Assembly (NCBI RefSeq): GCF_030845175.1
Contig: NZ_CP132542.1
Coordinates: forward strand, 3,854,008 to 3,918,007
DNA: 64,000 nt
From: Coralliovum pocilloporae
Lineage (GTDB): Bacteria; Pseudomonadota; Alphaproteobacteria; Rhizobiales; Cohaesibacteraceae
Reading direction: 5' to 3'
The position numbers and the translations under genes are program-made. The notes under the pieces are model-generated. The model worked only from the letters and a program-made list of their open reading frames with translations, was not told the DNA's origin and made no database searches. Below are positions 9,439-19,139 of the stretch, one piece after another (the stretch's first letter is position 1; each line of letters begins with the position of its first letter).

Positions 9439-9521
9439 GATACTAGCACAGACAAATATCAGGTAAACGGTCTTTCAGTCTTCAGTAACCTGCGCTGAAT
9501 TTGCGCATCGGGAGGTTTTTC

Positions 9522-10697
9522 ATGACAACGAAACTGGACCAGATTCTGGACGCTGCACGCAGCCATACTGACGAGGTGATCAAGCCTAATGTGGATGCAT
9601 GGAACGAGGCCGGTGTATGGCCGCGCGATGCGTCTGACAAGGCGGGCGCGCTGGGGCTGACCGGGCTCTATGCGCCGGAAGACTTTGGTGGCCAGGGCCT
9701 GCCTCTTGGCGAGGGCATTCGCGTTTATGAAGAACTGGGCAAGGGTGATGGTGCCTATGCGTTCGCGCTCTCCATGCACAATATCTGCACTTTTGCAGCC
9801 TGTGGCTATGGCACAGACAAGCTGAAGGATGACTGGGCACGGGATCTGACCTCGGGCCGTAAGCTGGCCAATTTCGCCCTGACCGAGCCGCAATCAGGCT
9901 CTGACGCCACAAACATGTACAGCCGTGCCGTGATCAATGAGGATGGCACCTGGACAATCAACGGCGCGAAAGCCTGGGTCAGCCTGGCCGGTGAAGCGGA
10001 TATCTATTTCACCGTGGTCAAAACCACCGATGAACCCGGCCACAAGGACATGGCAATGATCGCCATTCCGAAAGACACGCCAGGCCTCAGCTTCGGGCCG
10101 CGCTATGAGACCCCGAGCTATAACTTCCTGCCGCTGTCCGAGATGTATATGGACAATGTGATTGTCTCTGAAGACAACATCATCCTGCCTGTGGGACAGG
10201 GCCTGCAGGGGTCTCTGATGGCGATTGATATTGCCCGTGTCTCCATTGCTTCGGGCTGCTGCGGGCTGATGGAAGCCGCCCTTGATACGGCGCTGTCCTA
10301 TGCCAAGAACCGCAAGATGTTCAAAGGCAGCAATCTGGACCTGGACGGCATCCAGTGGATGCTGGGCGAGGTGGCAACCGAGCTTGAAGCCTCGCGCCTG
10401 CTCTATCGTGCCGCGGCCAATGCTCTTGGCACGCCGGAAGGTCCGCTGATGGCGGCGCATGCCAAGCGGTTTGTGCCTGATTGTGCAGTAAAGGCTGCCA
10501 ACACCTGCACCCAGGTTCTGGGTGGCATGGGGCTGCTGAAACCCTATGGCATGGATCGGTTGAGCCGCCTGTCGCAGATGCTGCGCATTGTGGATGGCAC
10601 AACGGAAATCAGCCGGGTTGTTATTGGCCGCAGCCTCAAAAAGCGGGCTGAGGGTCTACCTGATCTGCCGGTTCCCAAAGGCTTCGGCGAGCGCTAA
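9522..10697 (+). CDS. Acyl-CoA dehydrogenase
   Basis: A 391-residue FAD enzyme of the acyl-CoA dehydrogenase family. Motifs include [15 protein letters not shown] (substrate and FAD contacts), a CVKAANTC-like [17 protein letters not shown] stretch, and the C-terminal [18 protein letters not shown], where TTEI/SRVVI is typical. Start at 9522 is chosen over 9501 because GGGAGG lies 6-11 bases upstream. It oxidises an acyl-CoA to the 2-enoyl-CoA and passes electrons to ETF. The acyl-CoA ligase about 100 bases downstream on the same strand suggests a two-step activation and dehydrogenation of one acid; chain length cannot be told. Confidence 0.92.
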   Translation: MTTKLDQILDAARSHTDEVIKPNVDAWNEAGVWPRDASDKAGALGLTGLYAPEDFGGQGLPLGEGIRVYEELGKGDGAYAFALSMHNICTFAACGYGTDKLKDDWARDLTSGRKLANFALTEPQSGSDATNMYSRAVINEDGTWTINGAKAWVSLAGEADIYFTVVKTTDEPGHKDMAMIAIPKDTPGLSFGPRYETPSYNFLPLSEMYMDNVIVSEDNIILPVGQGLQGSLMAIDIARVSIASGCCGLMEAALDTALSYAKNRKMFKGSNLDLDGIQWMLGEVATELEASRLLYRAAANALGTPEGPLMAAHAKRFVPDCAVKAANTCTQVLGGMGLLKPYGMDRLSRLSQMLRIVDGTTEISRVVIGRSLKKRAEGLPDLPVPKGFGER

Positions 10698-10799
10698 AAT
10701 TCAGATTCGGGACAAATGATCAGACCCGCGCCGGGACAGAACCGAAACAACAGGTTTGAGAGTGCGGGTCGAAACCCCTGACGGTTCGGGAGGACGACC

Positions 10800-12437
10800 A
10801 TGAAAGAGCAGTTTGACGCCTTTGGCCAGACAGGAGCCAACCATGTGCCCCTGTCACCCCTGTCCTTTCTGAACCGGGCGGAAAGTCTGTTTCCAGACCG
10901 GACAGCGGTGATTTATGGCGACTTGCGGCTGAGCTGGCAGGAGGTCGGGCAGCGGGTCCGTTCGGTGGCCGCCGGGCTGCAGGCCATGGGCATTGGCGAG
11001 GGGGACACGGTGACGGTCCTCGCCCCCAATATCCCTGAACTGTTCGAGCTGCATTTCGCCGTCCCCCTCTCCGGTGGTGTACTGAACACGCTGAACACCC
11101 GGCTTGAAGCGGAAACCATCGCCTATATCCTCGACCATGCGGACAGCAGGCTGGTGATTGCCGACCGGGAATTGCTGCCGCTTCTGAAAGATGCCTTTGA
11201 GCGTCTCGGACGCACCATTCCGCTGGTTGAGATCAATGACCCGGCCACCAGCATTGAGATGACGCTGGGCGGTGCAGGTTATGACACGCTTCTGTCGGCA
11301 GAGCCGATAACGGGTCTTCTGCCCCTGCCACAGGATGAATGGCAGGCCATTGCGCTCAACTATACGTCCGGTACATCCGGCAAGCCGAAGGGCGTGGTCT
11401 ATCATCATCGCGGGGCCTATCTCATGGCGCTCGGCACGGTGCCAGCCTGGCAGGTGGCGCCTTTCCCGGTCTATCTGTCCATCGTGCCCATGTTCCATTG
11501 CAATGGCTGGGGGCATCCGTGGATGATGGCGCTGACCGGCGGCACCATGGTCTTTACCCGCATGCCGCTTCCCGCTCTCATCTTCAAGGCGATTGAAGAG
11601 CATGGGGTGACCCATCTGGGCGCGGCACCGATTGTGCTGCAGATGCTGGCTGAATCCGAGCACGCCCCGCAGAAACCTCTGTCGCCCCCGATCCGGGTGA
11701 TGACAGCGGGTGCTCCGCCTCCCCCGGCTATCCTGCAGAAATCCAAGGAAATCGGCCTTGATGTGATGCAGGTCTACGGGCTGACGGAAACCTATGGCCA
11801 CATCACTCAATGCCTCTGGCAGGACGCCTGGGCTGAGGCCTCCCCGGATGAACAGGCCCGCCTGCAGGCCCAGCAGGGCATTGCCTTCCCCATGGTGGAA
11901 GCGGTTGCGGTAATCAATACCGAGACCGGCGAGGAAGTCCCCCGCGATGGCGAGACACAGGGCGAGATTGCCATTCGCGGCAATACGGTGATGAAGGGCT
12001 ATTACAAAGATCAGGACGCATCCGAAAAGGCTTTCAAGGATGGCTGGTTCTGGTCCGGTGATGCGGCCGTTGTCCATCCGGACGGTTATATCCAGATCCG
12101 CGACCGGCTGAAGGATGTGATCATCTCGGGCGGTGAGAATATCTCATCGGTGGAAGTGGAAGCCGTGCTCTACCGGCATCCGGCCGTGCAGGCAGCGGCC
12201 GTTGTGGCCCGGCCTGACGAGAAATGGGGCGAATCCCCTTGCGCTTTTGTGGAAGTCCGCGACGGCGAAGCCCTCACCCCCGAAGACGTCATCAGCTTCT
12301 GCCGAGAAAACCTCGCAGGCTTCAAAACCCCGAAAACCGTCGTCTTCCAGGACCTGCCGAAAACCTCAACCGGCAAAATCCAGAAGTTCCAGCTGCGCGA
12401 GGTGGCCAAGGAGCTGGGGGTCAAGGAGCGGGAGTGA
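10800..12437 (+). CDS. AMP-dependent acyl-CoA ligase
   Basis: A 545-residue adenylate-forming enzyme. The P-loop YTSGTSGKPKGV, the QVYGLTETYG core, GWFWSGDAAVVHPDGYI and the C-terminal catalytic lysine motif PKTSTGKIQKF are all intact. It activates a carboxylic acid to its CoA ester. The sequence style (long, MFHCNGWGHPWMM) is that of medium-chain or 3-methylmercaptopropionyl-type ligases, but I cannot decide the substrate. It follows the acyl-CoA dehydrogenase with a 102-base spacer ending in a good GGGAGGACG ribosome binding site. Confidence 0.9.
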   Translation: MKEQFDAFGQTGANHVPLSPLSFLNRAESLFPDRTAVIYGDLRLSWQEVGQRVRSVAAGLQAMGIGEGDTVTVLAPNIPELFELHFAVPLSGGVLNTLNTRLEAETIAYILDHADSRLVIADRELLPLLKDAFERLGRTIPLVEINDPATSIEMTLGGAGYDTLLSAEPITGLLPLPQDEWQAIALNYTSGTSGKPKGVVYHHRGAYLMALGTVPAWQVAPFPVYLSIVPMFHCNGWGHPWMMALTGGTMVFTRMPLPALIFKAIEEHGVTHLGAAPIVLQMLAESEHAPQKPLSPPIRVMTAGAPPPPAILQKSKEIGLDVMQVYGLTETYGHITQCLWQDAWAEASPDEQARLQAQQGIAFPMVEAVAVINTETGEEVPRDGETQGEIAIRGNTVMKGYYKDQDASEKAFKDGWFWSGDAAVVHPDGYIQIRDRLKDVIISGGENISSVEVEAVLYRHPAVQAAAVVARPDEKWGESPCAFVEVRDGEALTPEDVISFCRENLAGFKTPKTVVFQDLPKTSTGKIQKFQLREVAKELGVKERE

Positions 12438-12496
12438 GGGGGAAACACCTGCTAGTTCGGGGCGTTTTCCTGCTGAAATGTGTTTACTGATGGCAA

Positions 12497-13357
12497 TCAC
12501 GCAAACCGTTTTGCTCCGGCAACGCAGAGGACGACCAGACCTGTCACCAGAACCATTCCCGCGCTGACCACTTCACCAAGCAGGAGGCCCGCGAGCATCA
12601 GGCCGAAGAAGGGTTGCAGCAGCTGGAGCTGTCCGACCCCTGCAATTCCGCCTGTTGCCAGGCCCCGATACCAGAAGATGAAGCCGACCAGCATGCTGAA
12701 CACCGAGACATAGGCAAGCCCGGTCCATTGGGGCAGGGTGACATGGGTCCAGTCCGAAGGCAGTGTGAACAGCGCAATCGGTGCCATTACGGGTAGCGAC
12801 AAGGCAAGAGCCCATGAGATGACCTGCCAGCCGCCCAGGCGGCGCGAGAGGATTCCACCTTCCGCATATCCAAGTCCGCAGACAATAATGGCCAGGACCA
12901 TGTAGAGATCGCCGGTCACAGATCCTTCTGCACCCTGAAACCAGGCAAAACCTGCAACAAGGGCACTGCCCAGACCGGAAAAAATCCAGAAAACCGGATG
13001 TGGCCGCTCACCGCCGCGCAAGACGCCGAAAAAGGCCGTCAGCAGAGGCAGCAGGCCGATGAAGACAATCGATCGGGCAGAGGTGATGTGCTCAAGCGCC
13101 AAGGCTGTGCATAGCGGGAAACCCACAACAACACCGAAAGCCACGATTGTCAGCGACCTGATATCGCTCTTTAAGGGGCGTTTCTCCTGTAAGACCAGAA
13201 GGCACAGAACCCCGAGCCCGGTTGCAATCACAGCCCGGGCAGCGGTCAGAAACACAGGGTCAAACCCGCCAACGGCCACCCGTGTTGCGGGAAGTGAGGC
13301 GCTGAAGATGATCACGCCCAGCAAACCGTTCCCCCAACCTGCCATCCGTCTCTGCAT
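12497..13357 (-). CDS. EamA/DMT-family exporter
   Basis: A 286-residue protein with about ten hydrophobic helices in two EamA halves (IIFSASLPATRVAVGGFDPVF opening the first; WALALSLPVMAPIALF in the middle; LQLLQPFFGLMLAGLLLGE closing the second). Members export amino acids or metabolites. It is divergent from a MocR regulator gene, a common arrangement in which the PLP-binding regulator controls the exporter. Because that regulator is broken here, control may be lost or constitutive. Confidence 0.85.
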   Translation of the reverse strand: MQRRMAGWGNGLLGVIIFSASLPATRVAVGGFDPVFLTAARAVIATGLGVLCLLVLQEKRPLKSDIRSLTIVAFGVVVGFPLCTALALEHITSARSIVFIGLLPLLTAFFGVLRGGERPHPVFWIFSGLGSALVAGFAWFQGAEGSVTGDLYMVLAIIVCGLGYAEGGILSRRLGGWQVISWALALSLPVMAPIALFTLPSDWTHVTLPQWTGLAYVSVFSMLVGFIFWYRGLATGGIAGVGQLQLLQPFFGLMLAGLLLGEVVSAGMVLVTGLVVLCVAGAKRFA

Positions 13358-13418
13358 TGTCCGCCTTCCCTTTGCTCTCGGAACAAAACTATCAGCTTGC
13401 GGGTGGCGTTGACAGAAA

Positions 13419-13468
13419 CAGACAAGTACAATTTAGAAGAACTGTATTGGTATGAAAGCCCATACAGT
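13419..13468 (+). promoter_or_regulatory. Promoter with overlapping dyad before MocR gene
   Basis: TTGACA at 13419-13424 and CTGTAT at 13442-13447 are 17 bp apart and point toward the MocR gene. The -10 lies in the left arm of a perfect inverted repeat, ACTGTAT (13441-13447) and ATACAGT (13462-13468) with a 14-bp spacer. This is a likely autoregulatory operator. Confidence 0.5.
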
Positions 13469-13503
13469 CTTAGCTTCAGGCGCAGTTTCTAGCGGAGCTT
13501 CTG

Positions 13504-14879
13504 GTGAAAAAGACAACCCGGACTGAAGAGGTCATGCTGTCTGTGACAGAGCGCATCGCGGCACGCACGCTGACGTCAGGCGACCGGCTGCCCTCCATTC
13601 GTCAGCTTGCGGCAAAGATGAAGGTTTCGCCCTCTACCGTGGTCGAGGCCTATGCACGTCTGGCTGCAGAGGGAACAATCCGCTCCCGCCCCGGATCCGG
13701 CTATTATGTCGCCAGAGCGACCGCGCCTCTTGTTCTCGCAGAGGCCGGGCCACAGGTGGAGCGTGAAATCGATCCGCTGTGGGTATCTCGGCAGTCGCTG
13801 GGCTCTGAGACGACCACGCTCAAGCCCGGCTGCGGGTGGATGCCTGCAGACTGGATGCCAAATGACATCATTGCCCGGTCTGTACGGTCAGCGACACGTC
13901 AGGACCTGGCAGTTCTTGCCGATTATGCGGATGCCAGCGGTGCTGCAGACTTGCGGCAGCTTCTGTCCCGTCAGTTTGTTGATGAAGGACTTCAGGTCTC
14001 CGCCGATCGGATCATGCTGACCGTTTCCGGAACGCAGGCGATTGATCTTGTCTGCCGGTTCCTTCTTCAGCCGGGCGACACTGTGATTGTTGACGATCCC
14101 TGTTACTTCAATTTCCAGGCGCTCCTGCGGGTTCATCAGGCCCGCGTTGTGGGTGTGCCCTACACGCCCTCAGGGCCGGATGTGGAGGCCTTTGAGGCCG
14201 TGTTGAGAGATCATCAGCCGCGGCTTTATATCACGAATTCCGGCCTCCATAATCCGACCGGTGCAACGCTGTCCCCGCAAACGGCCCACCGTATTCTGTC
14301 TCTGGCCAACACCCATGGCCTGACCATCATTGAAGACGAGATCTTCGCGCCTCTGGAGCCGGACCCCTCCCCTCGCCTGGCTGCTTTGGATGGTCTCAAT
14401 CAGGTTATTCGGATTGGCAGCTTCTCCAAGATTGTGTCTGCCTCCATAAGATGCGGTTACATCGCCGCCAGGTCAGACTGGATCGAGGCCCTTGTCGATA
14501 TGCAGGTGGCGACAAATTTCGGCGGTGCCGGAACGTTCGCCACAAGTGTGATCAAAGGCGTTCTCTCTGACAGCCGCTACCAGCGACACAGAGACCTGCT
14601 CCATTCGAAACTGAACCATGCACGCCAGAAGATTGCCGGGCAATTATCTGCCATCGGCATTGAGCCTTGGATCATGCCAAGAGGAGGGTTCTATCTCTGG
14701 TGCACCCTGCCTGAGGGCCTGAGGGCCTGAGTGCGACAGAGCTCTCAAAAAAAGCGTTGACCCAGGATGTCGTCCTCGCCCCTGGCAATGTGTTCAGCCC
14801 TTCTCAGACCATGGACCGGTTTATGCGCTTCAATGTCAGCCAGATGGATGACCCGAGGATATTTGATATCCTGGCATAA
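13504..14879 (+). pseudogene. MocR-type GntR/aminotransferase regulator, frameshifted
   Basis: The N-terminus has a GntR winged helix (SGDRLPSIRQLAAKMKVSPSTVVEAYARL) joined to an aminotransferase fold I domain (TNSGLHNPTGATLSP; PLP lysine in RIGSFSKIVSASIRCG). The frame ends at a TGA at 14728-14730 after 408 codons. The cause is visible: the 8-mer gagggcct occurs twice in tandem (14713-14720 and 14721-14728). Removing one copy restores a frame to the TAA at 14877-14879, giving a full-length protein of about 455 residues ending in FMRFNVSQMDDPRIFDILA, a proper family C-terminus. So this is a very recent, potentially reversible inactivation that removes about 50 C-terminal residues. Confidence 0.85.
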
Positions 14880-14903
14880 GGGGCTGAAGGGGCACTGCCT
14901 GCG

Positions 14904-15788
14904 CTATTGCGGCATGGCAGCACAGAGCTTTTCTACCAGCGCGTGGATGCGTCTTGGTTGTGAGCGGCCAGGTGGGAAGATGATCTGCAACGGGGTTGGA
15001 GGTGATGCATAATCTTCAAGAAGCGGCACAAGCCGTCCGGCCTTGAGATCTGATGCGACATCAAGTTCCGATTTCAGCACGATGCCGAGCCCGTCGAGGG
15101 CCCATTGGCGGACCAGCATACTGTCATTGACGATTGAATTGCCGCGGACAGTGATTGTCTCAAGTCTGGTTCCATTCTGGAAATGCCAGATGTTGTCCAG
15201 TGTTGTGCCAAATCTCATGATCAGGCAATTGTGGTCATGGAGATCGGATGGACTGCGTGGTGTGCCGTTTGCGGCGATATAGGACGGAGCGGCACAGACG
15301 ATCCTGCGATGGCTTCCGAGGCTGCGGATGCGCAGGGTGCTGTCGGGAACCGTGCCGAACCGGATAGCCAGATCAAAGCCTTCACCGACAATATCGATAT
15401 AGCCGTCAGACAGGGACAGCTCTACCGAAATGGCCGGATGCTCCCGGGTGAAGGCGGTGACAATCCCGGCGACCATGTTGCGGCCAAGATCAACCGGTGC
15501 GCTGATCCTGATCGGACCTGACAGGGTCTGGGCCCCGTGGCGGATGCGCGCATGCAGTCCGTCAACCTCACTCAGCACCACTTTGGCACCATCAAGCAGG
15601 GTCTGTCCCTCATCAGTCAGATGCAGGGAGCGGGTGGTCCGGTTGAACAAAACCACACCGTAATGTGCTTCCAGTGTAGACAGGCGCTCGGAGACAGTGG
15701 TGGCTGAAAGGCCGAGCTCGCGTCCCGCAGCGATGAGGCTGCCCTTCTCGGCGATCTTCTGGAACAGGCGGATGTTATCAATCAACAT
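14904..15788 (-). CDS. LysR-family regulator
   Basis: A 294-residue LysR protein with an N-terminal winged helix (MLIDNIRLFQKIAEKGSLI then AAGRELGLSATTVSERL) and an effector domain containing RISAPVDLGRNMV, as in the CrgA-like subgroup that controls oxidoreductases. The ATG at 15788 is chosen because the helix-turn-helix starts immediately after it; the ATG at 15893 would add 35 unrelated residues and overlap the divergent gene. It probably regulates the neighbouring zinc-type dehydrogenase. Confidence 0.87.
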   Translation of the reverse strand: MLIDNIRLFQKIAEKGSLIAAGRELGLSATTVSERLSTLEAHYGVVLFNRTTRSLHLTDEGQTLLDGAKVVLSEVDGLHARIRHGAQTLSGPIRISAPVDLGRNMVAGIVTAFTREHPAISVELSLSDGYIDIVGEGFDLAIRFGTVPDSTLRIRSLGSHRRIVCAAPSYIAANGTPRSPSDLHDHNCLIMRFGTTLDNIWHFQNGTRLETITVRGNSIVNDSMLVRQWALDGLGIVLKSELDVASDLKAGRLVPLLEDYASPPTPLQIIFPPGRSQPRRIHALVEKLCAAMPQ

Positions 15789-15795
15789 TATGCGG

Positions 15796-15809
15796 ATAAT
15801 CCGGATTAT
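15796..15809. promoter_or_regulatory. Perfect 14-bp palindrome, probable LysR operator
   Basis: ATAATCCGGATTAT lies 8 bases upstream of the LysR start codon in the spacer shared with the divergent dehydrogenase. A perfect palindrome at this spot suits autoregulation and control of both genes. Confidence 0.5.
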
Positions 15810-15891
15810 GATTCCGTAAAGTGACTGTTTATCCGAAAAAGGCAAGTTTTTATCTAGGATCAGGAAAGAATAACCTGATAAGGACCAAGCC

Positions 15892-16905
15892 ATGAAAGCC
15901 GTCGGTTATTTAAGCACAGGCCCGATTGACCGCCCTGATGCGCTGATCGATTTCGAGACTGATACACCTGAGGCCAGGGGCCACGACCTCCTGGTCAGCG
16001 TAGAGGCAATCTCCGTCAATCCGGTGGATACCAAGATCCGTATGCGGCGCGCGCCGGACGGGGATGCCCCGGCCATTCTGGGATGGGATGCGGCCGGGCG
16101 CGTTGTTGCTGTTGGAGACAAAGTCAGCCGGTTCAAGCCTGGCGACAGGGTCTGGTATGCTGGTGCGATCGACCGGCCCGGCACCAATTCGGAATACCAT
16201 CTTGTGGATGAGCGGATTGTCGGCCATGCCCCTGCATCCATTGAAACCGCTGCGGCTGCAGCGCTGCCCCTGACCACGCTGACCGCCTATGAAATGCTGT
16301 TTGACCGTCTGGATGTGCTGAAGCCTGTGCCCGGCGCGGCGCAGGCTGTTGTCATCATCGGCGGTGCGGGTGGTGTGGGGTCCATCGCTATCCAGCTTCT
16401 GCGTGCGATGACAGACCTGACCGTGATTGCTACGGCGTCCCGGCCCGAGACGCAGGACTGGGTGCGCGAACTTGGTGCCCATCACGTGATTGACCATTCC
16501 AAACCCCTTACGGACCAGATAGCCGCCCTTGGCATTGGAGCGCCAGGTTTTGTCTTCTCAACCAATGGCTCGGAGCATTATGTGCCGGAGATTGGCGCCT
16601 TTATCGCGCCGCAGGGCCGGTTCGGGCTGATTGATGATCCGGCTGGGTTTGACATCATGCCGTTCAAGCAGAAATCGGTCTCGATCCACTGGGAGTTCAT
16701 GTATACGCGATCCCTCTTCCAGACAGAGGATATCGCCCGACAGAGTGATATGCTGAACGAGGTGGCCGGGTTGATCGACGCAGGCAAGGTCCGGTCAACG
16801 GTAACGGAAACCTTTGGCACCATTACGGCGGCCAACCTTACCCGCGCGCACAGCATGCTGGAAAGCGGCAAGGCCAGAGGCAAGATCGTGCTGGAAGGCT
16901 TCTGA
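15892..16905 (+). CDS. Zinc-type alcohol dehydrogenase-like MDR oxidoreductase
   Basis: A 337-residue medium-chain dehydrogenase/reductase. It has the N-terminal GroES-like fold (AISVNPVDTKIRMR, GWDAAGRVVAVGDKVSRFKPGDRVWYAG) and the NADPH Rossmann motif VIIGGAGGVGSIAIQL. It lacks the structural-zinc cysteine cluster, as in the quinone-oxidoreductase-like zinc-type ADH subfamily, so it may reduce quinones or enals. The ribosome binding site AAGGA precedes the ATG. Its divergent LysR neighbour is a likely inducer-responsive regulator. Confidence 0.88.
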   Translation: MKAVGYLSTGPIDRPDALIDFETDTPEARGHDLLVSVEAISVNPVDTKIRMRRAPDGDAPAILGWDAAGRVVAVGDKVSRFKPGDRVWYAGAIDRPGTNSEYHLVDERIVGHAPASIETAAAAALPLTTLTAYEMLFDRLDVLKPVPGAAQAVVIIGGAGGVGSIAIQLLRAMTDLTVIATASRPETQDWVRELGAHHVIDHSKPLTDQIAALGIGAPGFVFSTNGSEHYVPEIGAFIAPQGRFGLIDDPAGFDIMPFKQKSVSIHWEFMYTRSLFQTEDIARQSDMLNEVAGLIDAGKVRSTVTETFGTITAANLTRAHSMLESGKARGKIVLEGF

Positions 16906-16933
16906 TCAGGAAAAGGGCATCCCGGCAGGGTCT

Positions 16934-17413
16934 TCAAAAATGAAGGGGGGCATTCTCGATGACCTCCTTCAGGACAAAGAAGCTGCGCAATTGCCTGACA
17001 CCTGGAAGGGTCAGCAATTGTGCCCGATGCAGTGTGTTGAAGTCGGAAATATCCTTCACACGGACCTTGAGGAAATAGTCGAAATCTCCGGCTACGCACT
17101 GGCATTCGAGAATGAAGGGAAATTGCGGGATCGCGGCTTCAAACTCTGCAAAGCTCTCAGGTGTTGAACGCTCCAGAACAGCACCGACCAGCACCAGGAC
17201 GCTGAGGTCCACAGCATCCGGTCTGACCTGAGCGGTGACGCTCGAGATGATGCCGTCTTCGAACAGGCGCTGGGTCCGCCGGTGGCATGTGGCCGGGCTG
17301 ACATTCACCTTCTCGGCGATTTCAGCGTTGCTCATGCGGCCATCTGTCTGAAGACACTTGAGAATTTTGCGGTCGATTTTGTCGATATTATGAGATGTGG
17401 AATTTTCTTCCAT
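16934..17413 (-). CDS. acdR: Lrp/AsnC-family regulator, AcdR-like
   Basis: A 159-residue feast/famine regulator: winged helix at about residues 10-60 (IDRKILKCLQTDGRMSNAEI) and a RAM effector domain (FILECQCVAGDFDYFLKVRV). In many proteobacteria an Lrp gene called acdR is divergent from acdS and activates it in response to ACC; the same arrangement is seen here with a 140-base shared spacer. The function is inferred from this synteny and family. Confidence 0.8.
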   Translation of the reverse strand: MEENSTSHNIDKIDRKILKCLQTDGRMSNAEIAEKVNVSPATCHRRTQRLFEDGIISSVTAQVRPDAVDLSVLVLVGAVLERSTPESFAEFEAAIPQFPFILECQCVAGDFDYFLKVRVKDISDFNTLHRAQLLTLPGVRQLRSFFVLKEVIENAPLHF

Positions 17414-17477
17414 AAAATCCTCATATTTGAGAAGAGAAAGAATGTGATGGTGACTATATATAAATCAGACAGTATTT

Positions 17478-17489
17478 ATACAGCTGTAT
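17478..17489. promoter_or_regulatory. Palindrome in acdR/acdS spacer
   Basis: ATACAGCTGTAT, a perfect 12-bp palindrome, lies in the AT-rich spacer between the Lrp gene and acdS, 65 bases before the acdS start codon. A likely Lrp-type operator for acdS activation. Confidence 0.45.
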
Positions 17490-17553
17490 TTGAGAGCACA
17501 TTTCATTTTTCTTCACTTAAGATGATGGCGGATTGTCTCAAAGGAAGAACAGC

Positions 17554-18570
17554 ATGAACCTCTCGAAATTTGACCGTTACCCGCTCACATTCGGCCCGAC
17601 TGCAATTGAACACCTGCCCAGGCTTTCCGAGGCTATTGGCGGAGATGTTGAAATCTATGCCAAGCGTGAAGACTGCAATTCGGGCTTGGCGCTTGGCGGT
17701 AACAAACTGCGCAAGCTGGAATATATTGTCCCCGATGCGATTGCATCGGGTGCTGATACGCTGGTGTCCATCGGCGGGGTGCAGTCCAACCATACGCGCA
17801 TGGTCGCGGCAACGGCAGCCAAGATAGGCATGAAGTGCGTGGTCATTCAGGAAAGCTGGGTACCCCATGATGATGCGGTCTATGACCGTGTGGGCAACAT
17901 TCTGATGACCCGTCTGATGGGGGCTGACAGCCGTCTTGTTGATGAAGGGTTTGATATCGGGATCCGCCAGAGCTGGGAGGATGCCATGCAGTCAGTCCGG
18001 GATGCGGGCGGAGTGCCCTATGCCATTCCGGCTGGTGCGTCGGTGCATAAATTTGGCGGGCTTGGCTATGCGGGCTTTGCTGAGGAAGTGCGCGCCCAGG
18101 AAGCGGAAATGGGCATCACGTTTGATTATATCGTTGTCTGCTGTGTGACGGGGTCGACACAGGCAGGCATGGTTGTCGGTTTCGCAGCGGATAACAGGGC
18201 GGACAGGGTCATCGGTATTGATGCCTCCGGAACGCCAGACCAGCTGCGCGGGCAGATGCGTGGGATTATCGACAACACCGCCGACCTTGTGGAACTGGGG
18301 CGTGCCGTGCGCGATGATGAGATCATCATCAATCCCGATTACGCCTATCCGGCCTATGGGGTGCCCAGTCACGAAACCAACGAAGCCATGCGGCTGGCGG
18401 CGCGCACTGAGGCCATGATTACGGACCCTGTCTATGAGGGCAAATCCATGCAGGGCATGATCGACCTGGCACAGAAGGGCTTTTTCCCGAAGGGCTCGAA
18501 GGTTCTTTATGCCCATTTGGGCGGCGCACCGGCCATTAACGGCTACAGCTACACGTATCGCAACGGTTAA
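17554..18570 (+). CDS. acdS: 1-aminocyclopropane-1-carboxylate deaminase
   Basis: A 338-residue PLP enzyme opening the ACC ring to give 2-oxobutyrate and ammonia. Numbered from MNLSKF, all diagnostic residues are present: PLP lysine K51 (GGNKLRK), nucleophile S78 (GGVQSNHTR), Y268, Y294, and the pair E295 and L322 that separates true ACC deaminases from D-cysteine desulfhydrases. Length equals the family standard. Start at 17554 rather than 17533 follows that alignment and the AAGGAAG upstream. ACC deaminase is best known from plant-associated bacteria; here it sits beside methionine gamma-lyase and a 2-oxobutyrate dehydrogenase, which suggests use of ACC as carbon and nitrogen source. Confidence 0.96.
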   Translation: MNLSKFDRYPLTFGPTAIEHLPRLSEAIGGDVEIYAKREDCNSGLALGGNKLRKLEYIVPDAIASGADTLVSIGGVQSNHTRMVAATAAKIGMKCVVIQESWVPHDDAVYDRVGNILMTRLMGADSRLVDEGFDIGIRQSWEDAMQSVRDAGGVPYAIPAGASVHKFGGLGYAGFAEEVRAQEAEMGITFDYIVVCCVTGSTQAGMVVGFAADNRADRVIGIDASGTPDQLRGQMRGIIDNTADLVELGRAVRDDEIIINPDYAYPAYGVPSHETNEAMRLAARTEAMITDPVYEGKSMQGMIDLAQKGFFPKGSKVLYAHLGGAPAINGYSYTYRNG

Positions 18571-19025
18571 TCGATTGCCGGAAATACGTTGGTTTTCTTC
18601 ACGGTAGAGTAGACGAAGCTGGTGTCAATGGAGGCAATGCCTCCGATGGGGTGGATGCGATGACGGATGAAATCCTCATAGGCATCCAGCCCGGGCACCA
18701 CCACCCGCAACTGATAATCCGAGGCTCCGGTCAGGACATGACACTCAAGCACTTCGTCGATTGCATGGATTCGGCTTTCGAAGCTTCGGACATCGTCTTC
18801 GTTGTGGCGTTCCAGCCGAATGCGCACAAAGACCGTGATCGGCAGGCCATAGGTCTTTGCGTCCACCTCGGCGCTGTATCCCCGGAGCGTGCCGTTTTCT
18901 TCGAGATTGCGCAACCGGCGCAGACAGGGCGACGGGGACAAGTTGACTTCTGCGGCGAGGTCCTGATTGGTCATGCGGCCATTTGCCTGCAATGCGCGGA
19001 TAATCTGTCGGTCTTTGGCGTCCAT
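18567..19025 (-). CDS. mdeR: Lrp/AsnC-family regulator, MdeR-like
   Basis: A 152-residue Lrp protein ([20 protein letters not shown], winged helix; effector domain with [20 protein letters not shown]). It is divergent from the methionine gamma-lyase gene, as mdeR is from mdeA-mdeB in Pseudomonas putida, and overlaps the acdS stop codon by four bases at its own 3' end. It probably activates mdeAB in response to a sulfur amino acid. Identification rests on family plus synteny. Confidence 0.82.
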   Translation of the reverse strand: MDAKDRQIIRALQANGRMTNQDLAAEVNLSPSPCLRRLRNLEENGTLRGYSAEVDAKTYGLPITVFVRIRLERHNEDDVRSFESRIHAIDEVLECHVLTGASDYQLRVVVPGLDAYEDFIRHRIHPIGGIASIDTSFVYSTVKKTNVFPAID

Positions 19026-19037
19026 TTAAGCCTCTCA

Positions 19038-19054
19038 TTGGCAGAAAATGCCAA
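19038..19054. promoter_or_regulatory. Dyad upstream of mdeR
   Basis: TTGGCA-N5-TGCCAA, a perfect inverted repeat, begins 13 bases upstream of the mdeR start codon in the spacer shared with mdeA. Position suggests the MdeR operator and autoregulation. Confidence 0.5.
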
Positions 19055-19139
19055 AATCTATAGTCAACATAGCATAACTCGCAATCATTACCCCGCCAAT
19101 ACATCGTATCCTGTCTCAAACAACATGAGAGAGGTTGCC

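Noticed and set aside
10854..12077. 407-codon minus-strand frame
   Set aside because: Antisense to the acyl-CoA ligase, whose motifs are all intact; no family resemblance.
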